DNA of 64,000 nucleotides from the NCBI RefSeq assembly GCF_013403985.1, contig NZ_JABFDF010000001.1, forward strand, positions 186,001 through 250,000, in the 5' to 3' direction. Origin of the DNA: Winogradskyella ludwigii. Lineage in GTDB: Bacteria > Bacteroidota > Bacteroidia > Flavobacteriales > Flavobacteriaceae. The position numbers were made by a program, and so were the translations under genes. The notes below the pieces were generated by a model. The model had not been told where the DNA came from and did not search any database. It saw only the letters and a list, made by a program, of their open reading frames with translations. Positions 27,279 through 36,179 of the stretch are shown one piece after another; the stretch's first letter is position 1, and each line of letters starts with the position of its first letter.

Positions 27279-27948
27279 CTAAAATCCCACCATCTTCCAT
27301 GTGTATAATCCTATCCGTTTTATTAGCAAAATCCTCGTCATGAGTTACAATAAGAAGCGATAAATCTTGTGTTTCGCTCAACTCTTTAAAAATATTAAAT
27401 ACATTTTGGGCATTGTGACTGTCTAGGTTGCCAGTAGGCTCATCTCCCATAATAATTGACGGACTATTAATTAAAGCACGTGCAATAGCAACCCGTTGTT
27501 TTTCTCCACCAGATACTTGTGACGCTCGTTTTAAAGCCAAATGTTCAATATTCAATATTTTTAATTTTTCCATGGCATCATTTTCAATTTCCTGAATTGA
27601 TTTTTCTGCTAATTTCTTAGCTGGAAGCATCACATTTTCTAAAACTGAAAATTCCGATAATAAATAATGAAACTGAAATACAAAACCAATACTTTTATTC
27701 CTCAAATGTGATAAGTAATCATTATTCTGACTCGTAATTAACTGATTATTGAGATATAGTTCCCCTTCATAATCAGTATCCATTGTAGAAAGGATATACA
27801 ACAAGGTAGATTTACCACAACCAGACTTCCCTATAATTGAAGCGAATTCACCTTTATTAATTTTAAAATTGATATCCTTTAGCACATGAAATAATACGGG
27901 CTTTCTAAAGTATTTATTGATACGTCTAGCTTCTAAAATTGTGTTCAT
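27271..27948 (-). CDS. ABC exporter ATP-binding protein (MacB/LolD type)
   Basis: A 225-residue ATPase with Walker A GKSGCGKST, Q-loop FQFHYLL, signature VSGGEKQRVAIARAL and Walker B IIMGDEPTGNLD, in which Gly replaces the usual hydrophobic or Ala residue before Asp. It starts 1 bp after the permease stop. Together with the adaptor and permease it forms an HlyD-FtsX-ATPase exporter of the DevBCA/MacAB kind. The substrate is unknown. Confidence 0.88.
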   Translation of the reverse strand: MNTILEARRINKYFRKPVLFHVLKDINFKINKGEFASIIGKSGCGKSTLLYILSTMDTDYEGELYLNNQLITSQNNDYLSHLRNKSIGFVFQFHYLLSEFSVLENVMLPAKKLAEKSIQEIENDAMEKLKILNIEHLALKRASQVSGGEKQRVAIARALINSPSIIMGDEPTGNLDSHNAQNVFNIFKELSETQDLSLLIVTHDEDFANKTDRIIHMEDGGILAD

Positions 27949-27949
27949 A

Positions 27950-29212
27950 TTATTGACCTCTTATAATTTTAACGGGATCTATTATTTTAGCTTTTTTTGA
28001 AGGTAGGTAACCTGCAAAAAAAGTGGACACCATAGCAAAGACAAATCCAATGACAAAAAACATAGGGTCCAATTGAACTGGATAAGTTTCTACTGATGGT
28101 AAGGATTTAGTTTCAAAAGGAATTGTGCCAATAATGCTTACTAATACATAACCTAAAAGCAAGCCTAATACACCTCCAACAAAACCAATAATCATGGCCT
28201 GACTCATAAAAATGAGCTGTACATCTCGTCCCGAAAATCCAATGGCTTTTAATATCGCAATGTCATTCATTTTCTCATAAATGAGCATATTTAAAATATT
28301 ATAAATTCCAAAACCCGCGACAATAAGTAACGTTATAGAAACCGCATAGGTAATAAGATTTCTAACTGATGTGCCTGTATCAAACTGGGCATTTGCAGTT
28401 TTAAAATCTACGGCTTTCAATTTAAATTGCTGTTCAATCTTTTTGGACATTGGTAAAGCCAATTCCATGTCGTTTAACTTCACATTAATATCTGTAATAT
28501 AATTATTGGCTTCGCCCAAAATACGCTGTACTGTTTTTATGGTGGCATAGCTTTGTCTAGCGTCAACATCTGAAACACCACTTTGATAGAACCCAACAAT
28601 TTTCAAAGGAAAAACCCCTCCATTTACAGGACTAACTTGCACACGATCTCCCACTTTTAAAGCCATTTTTTTGGCAATACCAATACCTAATAATATACCA
28701 TTTTCTGTGTTTTTTAAATCTTCTGCAGACCCTTCTACAATATAATCTCCCATATTATTAAATTGAACTTCTTCCATAGGATTTATTCCTGTAAGATTCC
28801 CTCCCAATTCAATAGATCCAGAGAGGTAAAAGATCTGAGTTTTTATTTGCGGAAGTGCTCCTTGTACATTTGAATTGGTTTCTAAATATTTAATAATAGG
28901 TAATGCATTATGAATCTTTGCCTGACTTAGTTTTGGTTTGATAGAATGAACGATATTAAAGCTTTCGCTCAACTCATCGAAAAGCGAAATAGGTTGTTCT
29001 TTTGATGGTTCAATTTCATTGTAAATATGTATGTGAGGAGTTTGATTTAGTATTAAATCATCTAAAAGCCCATTTAAGCCTGTCATGAAACACACCAACG
29101 TAATATAAGATCCAATCCCGAAAGTTACACCTAAGGCAGCAACAGCTGTAGACTTAATTTTGGTAAGTAAATGCGTTTTTGCAATACCCAATATTACGCT
29201 CCAATTGGTCAT
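27950..29212 (-). CDS. ABC exporter permease (FtsX/MacB fold)
   Basis: A 420-residue permease with one N-terminal helix (about 20-45), a large periplasmic MacB_PCD domain (about 46-285) and three C-terminal helices (about 290-400) of the FtsX domain, ending in KAKIIDPVKIIRGQ. This four-helix layout is half the size of the 800-residue permeases at the right end of the window. It overlaps the adaptor gene by 4 bp and lies 1 bp before the ATPase gene. Confidence 0.88.
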   Translation of the reverse strand: MTNWSVILGIAKTHLLTKIKSTAVAALGVTFGIGSYITLVCFMTGLNGLLDDLILNQTPHIHIYNEIEPSKEQPISLFDELSESFNIVHSIKPKLSQAKIHNALPIIKYLETNSNVQGALPQIKTQIFYLSGSIELGGNLTGINPMEEVQFNNMGDYIVEGSAEDLKNTENGILLGIGIAKKMALKVGDRVQVSPVNGGVFPLKIVGFYQSGVSDVDARQSYATIKTVQRILGEANNYITDINVKLNDMELALPMSKKIEQQFKLKAVDFKTANAQFDTGTSVRNLITYAVSITLLIVAGFGIYNILNMLIYEKMNDIAILKAIGFSGRDVQLIFMSQAMIIGFVGGVLGLLLGYVLVSIIGTIPFETKSLPSVETYPVQLDPMFFVIGFVFAMVSTFFAGYLPSKKAKIIDPVKIIRGQ

Positions 29213-30291
29213 TTGTTTACTTTATAGATATAAGTACCTTGAGTAATTCCGGATAGAATTTCTACAAATTCCATGTTCTGTAATCCTACACTAACAGTAA
29301 CAGTTCCATCGTCTGTTTTTACTGTATTATCAGCTCCTAAATAAGCTTTAGGAATGGTTAATACATGCGCTTTCTGAGCGGTAACAATATTAGCTTCTCC
29401 AGATAAGCCAGGATATAATACACTTGGTGGATTCACAAAAAGTGCTTCCACTAAAAACGTTTGATTCTGCTCATCTTTTTTAGGGTATATTTTAGAAATT
29501 TTAGCTTCAAAAATTTCGTTTTCATAAGCATCTAACTTCACTAAAACTTGCTGTGTTTTTGTGATATTTACTATATCCACCTCATCGACTAACAATTGAA
29601 TAACAAACCGTTTAACACTTCCAATAGCTGCCAATGGCTCCATGCTTGTAACTAATTCTCCTGGTTCTTTATAAACCGCATATACTTTGCCATTTATTTT
29701 ACTATTTACCGTAAAATCTTTTGTTGAAACTGTCGCAGATTGATACCTATTTTGGGCTTGCTTTAATGCTGTATTCAATTCGTTTTTTGTTCTATAGAAT
29801 TTATTCTGAAGCACTTTAAGTTCATTGGAAGACAACTCATAATTAAGTTTTTTGGTATCGTATTGAATCTCAGAACCAATATTTTGATCCCATAATCTCT
29901 TTTGCCTAAAATAATTGATAGAATCGTTCTGACATTTTAATTTTGCGGCTTTAATTTCACTTTCAATACCACTTAAAACGGTTGAGCTACCTCTGTAATT
30001 ATCTTCTGCTAAACTCAGTGCAAATTCTGCATTTTGTGTATTTAGTTTTGGAGTACTATTTATAATTTGAAACAAATGCTGATTCTTTTGAACCACATCA
30101 CCTTCTTCTACCAAATTAGCATCTATTAATCCTGAAACCACAGCATACACCTGATATAAACTATCTGGCTGAATTGTTGCAGACGCATAAACAGATTCCG
30201 TTAAGGTTTGTTCTACAGGTAAGATTTTCTCTTCCTTTTTAGAACAAGAAAAAACAAAACAAACAGCTATTATAAATATCCAACTTTTCAT
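29209..30291 (-). CDS. HlyD/RND-type periplasmic adaptor lipoprotein
   Basis: A 360-residue membrane-fusion protein with lipobox VFSC at about residue 16. A barrel-sandwich region (SGLIDANLVEEGDVVQKNQHLF), a long helical hairpin (about 75-190) and the second lipoyl half with beta-barrel (GKVYAVYKEPGELV, KLDAYENEIFEAKISKIYP) follow. It should link the ABC permease to an outer-membrane channel. It sits 15 bp after the WG-repeat gene in one operon. Confidence 0.87.
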   Translation of the reverse strand: MKSWIFIIAVCFVFSCSKKEEKILPVEQTLTESVYASATIQPDSLYQVYAVVSGLIDANLVEEGDVVQKNQHLFQIINSTPKLNTQNAEFALSLAEDNYRGSSTVLSGIESEIKAAKLKCQNDSINYFRQKRLWDQNIGSEIQYDTKKLNYELSSNELKVLQNKFYRTKNELNTALKQAQNRYQSATVSTKDFTVNSKINGKVYAVYKEPGELVTSMEPLAAIGSVKRFVIQLLVDEVDIVNITKTQQVLVKLDAYENEIFEAKISKIYPKKDEQNQTFLVEALFVNPPSVLYPGLSGEANIVTAQKAHVLTIPKAYLGADNTVKTDDGTVTVSVGLQNMEFVEILSGITQGTYIYKVNK

Positions 30292-30306
30292 ATTAAAGTT
30301 ATTTTA

Positions 30307-30927
30307 TTAAAGCTTGTCTTTAACCTTTATAACTGTCCATGATTCGTTTTTTACCTTTACAGCATAAAGATCTTCTGCTAAATATTTAGATGTAATTTTA
30401 GGAGTCGCTTCCATAAAATCTTTATCTAAGACAATGTTAATACCATCTTGATTGAGATAATATAAGATCTTCCCATCCGTATTTATTAGCACTTCAAAGT
30501 ATCTATAATTAACCATTTCTTTATCTAGAGCAGAATTTCTAGACAGTATTTGTTTATCTAATTTTAAAGCGATAGCAACACCGTTAATAAAGTTAGTAGC
30601 ATCTAAAAATTGTGGCTCAATAATTATTTTTCCGGACTTATCTATAAATCCGTAATATGAAATACTAGCTTTAATTTGTACAATTTGACATCTCTCATCT
30701 GTAAACATTGGATACTTACCCTGATCTGTTTTGGTCTCCACCAAATCGGTTCTAAAATCTACAATTTGTTGACCTTCTTTATTTATAAAACCCCATTTTC
30801 CATCATTTTTAATAGCTGCGACATCGTTATGAAATGGTGAAATAAAATCTAGATTTTCAATAGACTGTGCAAATCCAAAAAGCGGAAGTATAATGACCGT
30901 TAAAAATATAATTAATGATTTTTTCAT
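30307..30927 (-). CDS. Secreted WG-repeat protein
   Basis: A 206-residue protein with a signal peptide (MKKSLIIFLTVIILPLFGFAQ) and at least two WG repeats (KWGFINKEGQQIV at about 43 and YGFIDKSGKIIIEPQF at about 90), with degenerate copies after them. WG proteins are common in Bacteroidota but their role is not defined. As first gene behind FNR-type promoter 3, it is co-transcribed with the HlyD-FtsX-ATPase exporter and may be a periplasmic accessory. Confidence 0.75.
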   Translation of the reverse strand: MKKSLIIFLTVIILPLFGFAQSIENLDFISPFHNDVAAIKNDGKWGFINKEGQQIVDFRTDLVETKTDQGKYPMFTDERCQIVQIKASISYYGFIDKSGKIIIEPQFLDATNFINGVAIALKLDKQILSRNSALDKEMVNYRYFEVLINTDGKILYYLNQDGINIVLDKDFMEATPKITSKYLAEDLYAVKVKNESWTVIKVKDKL

Positions 30928-30954
30928 GATATTTACATTTTAAAAATTATACTC

Positions 30955-30998
30955 TAAAATTAGTATTACAATTATGATCGTGAAATGATCTTGGTCAG
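30955..30998 (-). promoter_or_regulatory. FNR/CRP-type promoter of the WG-repeat/exporter operon (regulon site 3)
   Basis: Operator ATGAT-CTTG-GTCAG (30985-30998), with the -7 element TAATTTTA (30955-30962, - strand) centred exactly 33 bp away. The operator centre is about 64 bp before the start codon. Confidence 0.8.
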
Positions 30999-31022
30999 AC
31001 CAATGCAAAAAACTTGCAATTA

Positions 31023-31430
31023 TTATTTCCTTAATTCAAAATCAAGTTTGGCTAATAGAATAAGTTCAGATTTATTCAGACCAGAAAAACTCATTGCTAT
31101 TTTACCAACCGTTTTTAAGATTAACGCATTAATGTTTTTTGTAAAAATTGATGGGTTCGATTTTTTAAAGCTTATAAAACTTTTATAGCATTCATCTGCA
31201 TCTTCCTCCTTATGTTCATAAAGCCATTTAAAAGTATCTATGATGGCATTTTTCTCATCGCTTTTTGAGCTTAACAAGACAGAATCTTCAGGTAACCAGT
31301 ACGTTTCTACTAAGTGTATAACAGTAGTATACTCTTCATCTCTAACCACATGATCTGCTACAGCAATAGCATAAAATATCTTGCCTAAATTCTGATAAAA
31401 CTGTAACGACACTCCCTTATCTAAACTCAT
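31023..31430 (-). CDS. Small helical protein resembling TerB
   Basis: A 135-residue all-helical cytoplasmic protein. The segment FYAIAVADHVVRDEEYTTVIHLV resembles the first helix pair of the TerB family (A.ADG....E). The resemblance is limited, and no metal-binding or catalytic site can be assigned. It has its own FNR-type promoter (site 4). Confidence 0.6.
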   Translation of the reverse strand: MSLDKGVSLQFYQNLGKIFYAIAVADHVVRDEEYTTVIHLVETYWLPEDSVLLSSKSDEKNAIIDTFKWLYEHKEEDADECYKSFISFKKSNPSIFTKNINALILKTVGKIAMSFSGLNKSELILLAKLDFELRK

Positions 31431-31450
31431 GATATAATGTTGTTTACATC

Positions 31451-31494
31451 TAAAATTACGATATAAGATTTAGCTGTACGATGACATTAATCAG
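31451..31494 (-). promoter_or_regulatory. FNR/CRP-type promoter of the TerB-like gene (regulon site 4)
   Basis: Operator ATGAC-ATTA-ATCAG (31481-31494), with the -7 element TAATTTTA (31451-31458, - strand) centred exactly 33 bp away. The operator centre is about 57 bp before the start codon. The divergent kinase gene starts over 100 bp on the other side and shows no such site of its own. Confidence 0.8.
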
Positions 31495-31593
31495 TTTCTA
31501 ATAATTACTTAAAACTTAACAAATAGAATTAGGTGTTCTTTTGAAAAATCGTTAAATTTAAAATCAATCTTGTGACCAATAAATTCTAAATTA

Positions 31594-33474
31594 ATGCTTC
31601 ATCAAGACCAAGAAATTTTTAATGTACTATTAGAAGCAGTATCGGAAGCTATTATAATTGTTGATGACCAACAAACGATCATAGAGCTTAACTCTAATGC
31701 AGAAGATATTTTTGGCTATAGCCGAAGCGAGTTACTTCAAAAAGATTTAAATCTCATTATCCCAAGTGAATACCATCACAGCCATAAACAATACGTCCAA
31801 TCCTTCTTGAAAAAACCAAAATCGAGACGTATGGAAGAAACTAAAGACATTTTTGGTTTAAAAAAGAATGGAAATAAAATTGCGGTTGAAGTTGAATTAA
31901 ATCCATTTAAAACCCACAACAAAATCTATACGATGGCTTTGGTTAAAGATATCTCTCAACGCAAGGAAACTGAGAAAAATTTAATGTTAAAAAGTAGTGC
32001 ATTGCAATCTGCTAGTAATGGTATTATTATAACGGATGCGTTGCTTGAGGATAATCCAATTATTTATTTTAATACTGCATTTAAAAATCTTACAGGATAT
32101 GCAAGCGAAGAAATAATTAACAGAAATTGTCGCTTTATGCATGGTGAAGATAGAAACCAAGAAGGCCTTAAAACGATAAGACATGCTATAAAGAAAGGTA
32201 AAAGTTGCCAAGTTAGAATTCGTAATTATAAAAAAGATGGCACTTTGTTTTGGAATGACCTTTACATTATGCCCATCATAAATAACGATGCCATTGTTAC
32301 TAATTTTATAGGCATACAAAATGATATTACCGAGATCAAAAAAGCCGAATCTGAACGTAATCATTTGGCCACAATAATACATGAATCTCTTAATGAAATT
32401 TATGTTTTTGATGCTGATACATTAAAGTTTTTGAACGTTAACTATGGTGCTCAGAAAAACCTAGGTTACAACCTTGAGGAATTGCAGTGCATGACACCTC
32501 TAGATATTAAAATAAATGATACTGAAAAAGAGTTTAGAAAAACCATCGCTGTACTACTTAAAAAAAATAGTGAAAAATTAGAATTTGAAACCATTCATCA
32601 ACGTAAAGACCTTACAACATATCCTGTAGAAGTACATTTACAACTCAATCATTTGCGAGATAAAAATGTATTTGTTGCTATTATTCTAGATATAACCGAA
32701 CGTAAAAATTATACCGAAAAGCTCGAAAAACAAGTAGAAGAACGTACAGCCCAATTAAAAGTGGCCTTATCCAAAGAAAAAGAGCTAAACGAACTGAAAA
32801 CTAAATTTTTATCCCTGGTATCTCATGAATTTAAGACACCTCTCAGCGGTATTTTAACGTCGTCTGTTTTATTAGGAAAATATCAATTAAGCGAAGAACA
32901 AGAAAAACGAGATAAACATATAAAAACCATTGCAGATAAAGTGCAGTATTTAAATACTATACTCAATGATTTTTTATCTTTAGAACGCTTAGAATCCGGT
33001 AAACTAAATTATAATTTCACTCACTTTAAGCTTAGTAAAGTGATAGATGATGTGATCTACAATGCCAACATGCTTCTTAAAGAAGGACAGTCTATAAAAT
33101 ATCCTGATAATATTGATAACCTCTCACTTTTTCAAGATGAAAAATCAATAGTTTTAATACTTTCTAACCTATTAAATAATGCTATTCTATATTCTAAAGC
33201 ACATAAAACAATTACTATTAAAGTAACACAAGATGAAACCACAACTTTAATTACCATTAAAGATGAAGGAATTGGTATACCGTTAAAAGATCAGAAAAAT
33301 ATTTTTGACCGCTATTACAGAGCAGAAAATGTTATTAATACTCAAGGCACTGGTATTGGTCTGAATATTGTAAAAAACCATTTAGAAAATTTAGGTGGTA
33401 CTATAGGTTTTGAAAGTGTTGAAGATAAAGGCACTATATTTACAATAACGCTTCCTAATACCATGAATCAATGA
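31594..33474 (+). CDS. LOV/PAS sensor histidine kinase, probable blue-light receptor
   Basis: A 626-residue soluble kinase with no membrane segment. Domains in order: PAS (1-120), LOV (about 135-248), PAS (about 255-372), coiled linker, HisKA with His411 (SHEFKTPLSG) and HATPase (NLLNNA, DEGIGI, GTGIGL). The LOV domain has the photoactive Cys179 in NRNCRFMHGED, plus NYKKDGTLFWN (Asn211, Asn221) and IGIQND (Gln242), matching the flavin contacts of plant LOV2. The Gln after RFL is replaced by His183. Its 3' end overlaps the next gene by 4 bp, so the two form a two-component pair. Light sensing is inferred from the LOV signature. Confidence 0.88.
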   Translation: MLHQDQEIFNVLLEAVSEAIIIVDDQQTIIELNSNAEDIFGYSRSELLQKDLNLIIPSEYHHSHKQYVQSFLKKPKSRRMEETKDIFGLKKNGNKIAVEVELNPFKTHNKIYTMALVKDISQRKETEKNLMLKSSALQSASNGIIITDALLEDNPIIYFNTAFKNLTGYASEEIINRNCRFMHGEDRNQEGLKTIRHAIKKGKSCQVRIRNYKKDGTLFWNDLYIMPIINNDAIVTNFIGIQNDITEIKKAESERNHLATIIHESLNEIYVFDADTLKFLNVNYGAQKNLGYNLEELQCMTPLDIKINDTEKEFRKTIAVLLKKNSEKLEFETIHQRKDLTTYPVEVHLQLNHLRDKNVFVAIILDITERKNYTEKLEKQVEERTAQLKVALSKEKELNELKTKFLSLVSHEFKTPLSGILTSSVLLGKYQLSEEQEKRDKHIKTIADKVQYLNTILNDFLSLERLESGKLNYNFTHFKLSKVIDDVIYNANMLLKEGQSIKYPDNIDNLSLFQDEKSIVLILSNLLNNAILYSKAHKTITIKVTQDETTTLITIKDEGIGIPLKDQKNIFDRYYRAENVINTQGTGIGLNIVKNHLENLGGTIGFESVEDKGTIFTITLPNTMNQ

Positions 33475-34526
33475 CAAGTATATTACTCATAGAGGACGAC
33501 CTTGTTTTAAGAGACAACACTTCAGAATTACTAGAACTTTCTCACTATAAAGTCTTTACAGCTTCCAATGGTAAAAACGGTATAATAGCGGCAAAAAAAC
33601 ACTTACCTGATATTATTATCTGCGATATAATGATGCCTGAGTTAGATGGTTACGAAACGTTAAAAGCCTTATCTCAAGATCTTAAAACAAAATGCATTCC
33701 TTTTATTTTTCTATCTGCAAAAACGGAGCATAAAGATGTTAGAAAAGGGATGAACCTTGGTGCAGACGACTATATTACAAAACCGTTTACAGAAGACGAA
33801 CTTGTTAACGCTATTGAAAGCCGTTTGGCAAAAGCTGCAATTCTCAGTGAGAACAAAGAGATCTATTTAGCGAAAGAGGAAGACAACGCAACTTGCCGTA
33901 TTAATACAATTAATGATTTAAAAAACTATTTTGATGATAATGGTAAGAAGTTCACGATTGAAAAAGATAAAATATTTTATCGTGAAGGTGACCACTCTAA
34001 TTACATCTATCTGATTAGAAAAGGATCTATTAAGTGTCAACAAATAGACGAACACGGAAAAGAATTAGTTACCGGATTATATAAAGAAGATGACTTATTT
34101 GGCTATACGTCATTTACAAGTAGTTTACCTCATAAAGAAACAGCATCTGCTATTGAAAACACTAAATTAATAGGGATTTCTACTATTAAATTTAACGCAA
34201 TTCTAGATCGTAATCCTAAAGTTACTTTAGAACTCATGCAATTATTGTCAGACGATCTTTTAACAATTAAGAATCAACTCTTAAATATGGCTTATGGCTC
34301 TGTTAATAAGAAAACAGCTACTACTATTTTAAAATTTGCTGAAAAAATAAATCGTAAACCAGAAGACCCAATAAATATCTCTCGCAGCGACTTAGCAAGC
34401 ATAGCTGGTATTGCGACAGAAACCCTAATACGAACCTTAACGAATTTTAAAAAGCAAGGTCTTATTAAAATTGATGGCAGAAATATCAGGATTTTAGATT
34501 TAGAAAAACTAAAACAAATTCAATAA
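33471..34526 (+). CDS. Response regulator with receiver, cNMP-like and Crp/Fnr HTH domains
   Basis: A 351-residue fusion. The receiver domain has phospho-acceptor Asp52 in CDIMMPELDG. A CRP-type beta-roll (about 155-270, with FYREGDHSNYIYLIRKG) and a C-terminal HTH_Crp follow, with recognition segment ATETLIRTL (Glu317, Arg321). The E...R pair equals Glu209/Arg213 of FNR, while FNR Ser212 is replaced by Ile. That substitution is consistent with sites reading (A/C)TGAT rather than TTGAT. It is the best-placed regulator for the nine promoters around it. Phosphorylation by the LOV kinase is inferred from the overlap. Confidence 0.88.
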   Translation: MTSILLIEDDLVLRDNTSELLELSHYKVFTASNGKNGIIAAKKHLPDIIICDIMMPELDGYETLKALSQDLKTKCIPFIFLSAKTEHKDVRKGMNLGADDYITKPFTEDELVNAIESRLAKAAILSENKEIYLAKEEDNATCRINTINDLKNYFDDNGKKFTIEKDKIFYREGDHSNYIYLIRKGSIKCQQIDEHGKELVTGLYKEDDLFGYTSFTSSLPHKETASAIENTKLIGISTIKFNAILDRNPKVTLELMQLLSDDLLTIKNQLLNMAYGSVNKKTATTILKFAEKINRKPEDPINISRSDLASIAGIATETLIRTLTNFKKQGLIKIDGRNIRILDLEKLKQIQ

Positions 34527-34547
34527 ATTCATACGTAAAAGCGTAAA

Positions 34548-34591
34548 ATGATCAATATCATTTTAAAGATGATATCATAGACATAACTTTG
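34548..34591 (+). promoter_or_regulatory. FNR/CRP-type promoter of the first universal stress gene (regulon site 5)
   Basis: Operator ATGAT-CAAT-ATCAT (34548-34561) and a perfect -7 element TAACTTTG (34584-34591), centred exactly 33 bp apart. The operator centre is about 58 bp before the start codon. A second ATGATATCAT palindrome lies between them at 34570-34579. Confidence 0.85.
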
Positions 34592-34612
34592 ATACTCTAA
34601 TGCTATTTTACG

Positions 34613-35473
34613 ATGAAAAACATACTATTACCTACAGATTTTTCAGAAAATTCGTGGAATGCTATAATTTATGCTATCCATATTTTTAAACATCTGAAAT
34701 GCAATTTTTATTTACTACACGTTAATACTCCAATTTATATAGAAACGTCTGAAGACTCAGTGCCTATATATAAAAATGATATTAATACTTTATATGTAAA
34801 TAATATAAAGCAAAGATTAAGACAACTTTTAAAACAGATTTCTAAACTAGACACCAATTATAAAGATCAAAATTTTTATACGCTTATAGAAACTAATTTC
34901 TTTATAAATGGTATCAGAAATACCTTAGAGCAAAAACATATTGATTACATAGTCATGGGCACTAAAGGAGCTACTGGACTAGAGAAACTTATTTTGGGCA
35001 GTAATACTGCTGATGTAATTACTAAGGTAAAATGCAACACGTTAATTATTCCCGAAAATGCATCTTATGTTATTCCGAAAGAAATTGCGTTACCTACCGA
35101 TTTTTCTTTATCTCATGATTTACAAGTTCTTCAACCTATTGCCAAAATTCTAGACCAATTTAAAGGAACATTACGGATTCTGCATATTAATAAAAACAAA
35201 GTAGAACTAAATAATGAACAACAGCAAAACAAAGAATTACTTGAAGATTTCTTTAATAGGCATCTCTATAGTTTTCATTATCTAACCAATAAAAATATCG
35301 AAGATGCTATTCAATGTTTTATAGAAAGTAGAGACATAAACATGGTATGCATGGTGGCTAAAAACCTGAACTACTTTCAGCAAATATTATTTCATTCAAA
35401 AGTGGAACACATCAGTTATCATACTGATATTCCATTTTTGGTCTTACACGAAAAAAACGAAAATTATGGATAA
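34613..35473 (+). CDS. Tandem-domain universal stress protein 1
   Basis: A 286-residue protein made of two UspA folds. The first begins NILLPTDFSENSWNAI and ends with the nucleotide-binding motif GTKGATGLEKLILGSNT (G-2x-G-9x-G-S). The second half (from about 160, IALPTDFSLS) lacks that motif, so only the first domain is likely to bind ATP. It is one of five paralogues here. Its 3' end overlaps the small membrane-protein gene by 8 bp. Confidence 0.87.
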   Translation: MKNILLPTDFSENSWNAIIYAIHIFKHLKCNFYLLHVNTPIYIETSEDSVPIYKNDINTLYVNNIKQRLRQLLKQISKLDTNYKDQNFYTLIETNFFINGIRNTLEQKHIDYIVMGTKGATGLEKLILGSNTADVITKVKCNTLIIPENASYVIPKEIALPTDFSLSHDLQVLQPIAKILDQFKGTLRILHINKNKVELNNEQQQNKELLEDFFNRHLYSFHYLTNKNIEDAIQCFIESRDINMVCMVAKNLNYFQQILFHSKVEHISYHTDIPFLVLHEKNENYG

Positions 35474-35855
35474 TTCACTATTTCTAGCAAAATTTTGGGG
35501 TTGGTACTTACTTATTTTCTTTTTAATATTAAGTCTTAATCCAAAACGAATAAAACAAATTTTTGACGACTTAGCCGATCAAAAATTCTTGATCACTACA
35601 GCCTTTATAGGTATTTTAATTGGTTTGTTAAATATATTATTTCACAATATATGGGAACTAAATTACAAACTAATTATTACGCTTATTGGCTGGTTTGCCT
35701 TAATTATTGGCTTGGCGCTATTTTCTTTTCCAAAAGGAACAGTAACGTGGTTAGCTTATATAAATGTAAAATTGGTACAGGTTATTTACACCTTACTATT
35801 TTTAGTAGGTATCTATTTACTAAACATAGCGTATGGCATTATATTATTAGAATAA
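35466..35855 (+). CDS. Small four-helix membrane protein of unknown function
   Basis: A 129-residue protein that is almost entirely hydrophobic, with four predicted helices (about 8-24, 42-60, 68-88 and 98-125). A short charged loop (NPKRIKQIFDDLADQK) separates helices 1 and 2. I do not recognise the family. The start overlaps the universal stress gene by 8 bp, so the two are translationally coupled and probably act in the same response. Confidence 0.72.
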   Translation: MDNSLFLAKFWGWYLLIFFLILSLNPKRIKQIFDDLADQKFLITTAFIGILIGLLNILFHNIWELNYKLIITLIGWFALIIGLALFSFPKGTVTWLAYINVKLVQVIYTLLFLVGIYLLNIAYGIILLE

Positions 35856-35864
35856 ATACTAAAA

Positions 35865-35908
35865 CTGATTAATATCAGTGTGTGTAATTTTTAATTGTAT
35901 TAATATTA
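35865..35908 (+). promoter_or_regulatory. FNR/CRP-type promoter without an adjacent gene (regulon site 6)
   Basis: Operator CTGAT-TAAT-ATCAG (35865-35878), within the perfect 16-bp palindrome 35864-35879. The -7-like element TAATATTA (35901-35908) is centred exactly 33 bp away. Transcription would start near 35915, about 265 bp before the next start codon. The 324-bp gap 35856-36179 shows no convincing open frame. It holds this promoter, an unassigned stretch ending in a T7 run (36075-36081), and promoter 7. Confidence 0.65.
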
Positions 35909-36111
35909 TCGTGCTATTAATCTCACAGAGGCAATTTGTTAGATTCATTATTTACAGATTTATAGTCGTAAGGAATTTCAATAGTTATTAGAGTTGTGTT
36001 GGTTCAATGCTCAAAACTATTAAGAAACTTCTACTTAACTAAAATCTATAAATAAGATCCCTTCAAGTTGTCTCTTTTTTTATTTTACCTTAATGTAGAT
36101 TGTGGCGTAAT

Positions 36112-36155
36112 CTGATATATATCATTGTTTTTAGGGGATTTAGGATTTAACTTTA
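36112..36155 (+). promoter_or_regulatory. FNR/CRP-type promoter of universal stress genes 2 and 3 (regulon site 7)
   Basis: Operator CTGAT-ATAT-ATCAT (36112-36125), with the -7 element TAACTTTA (36148-36155) centred exactly 33 bp away. The operator centre is about 61 bp before the start codon of the 36180 gene. Confidence 0.83.
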
Positions 36156-36179
36156 TAATCCACACTAAAAACTAAAATT

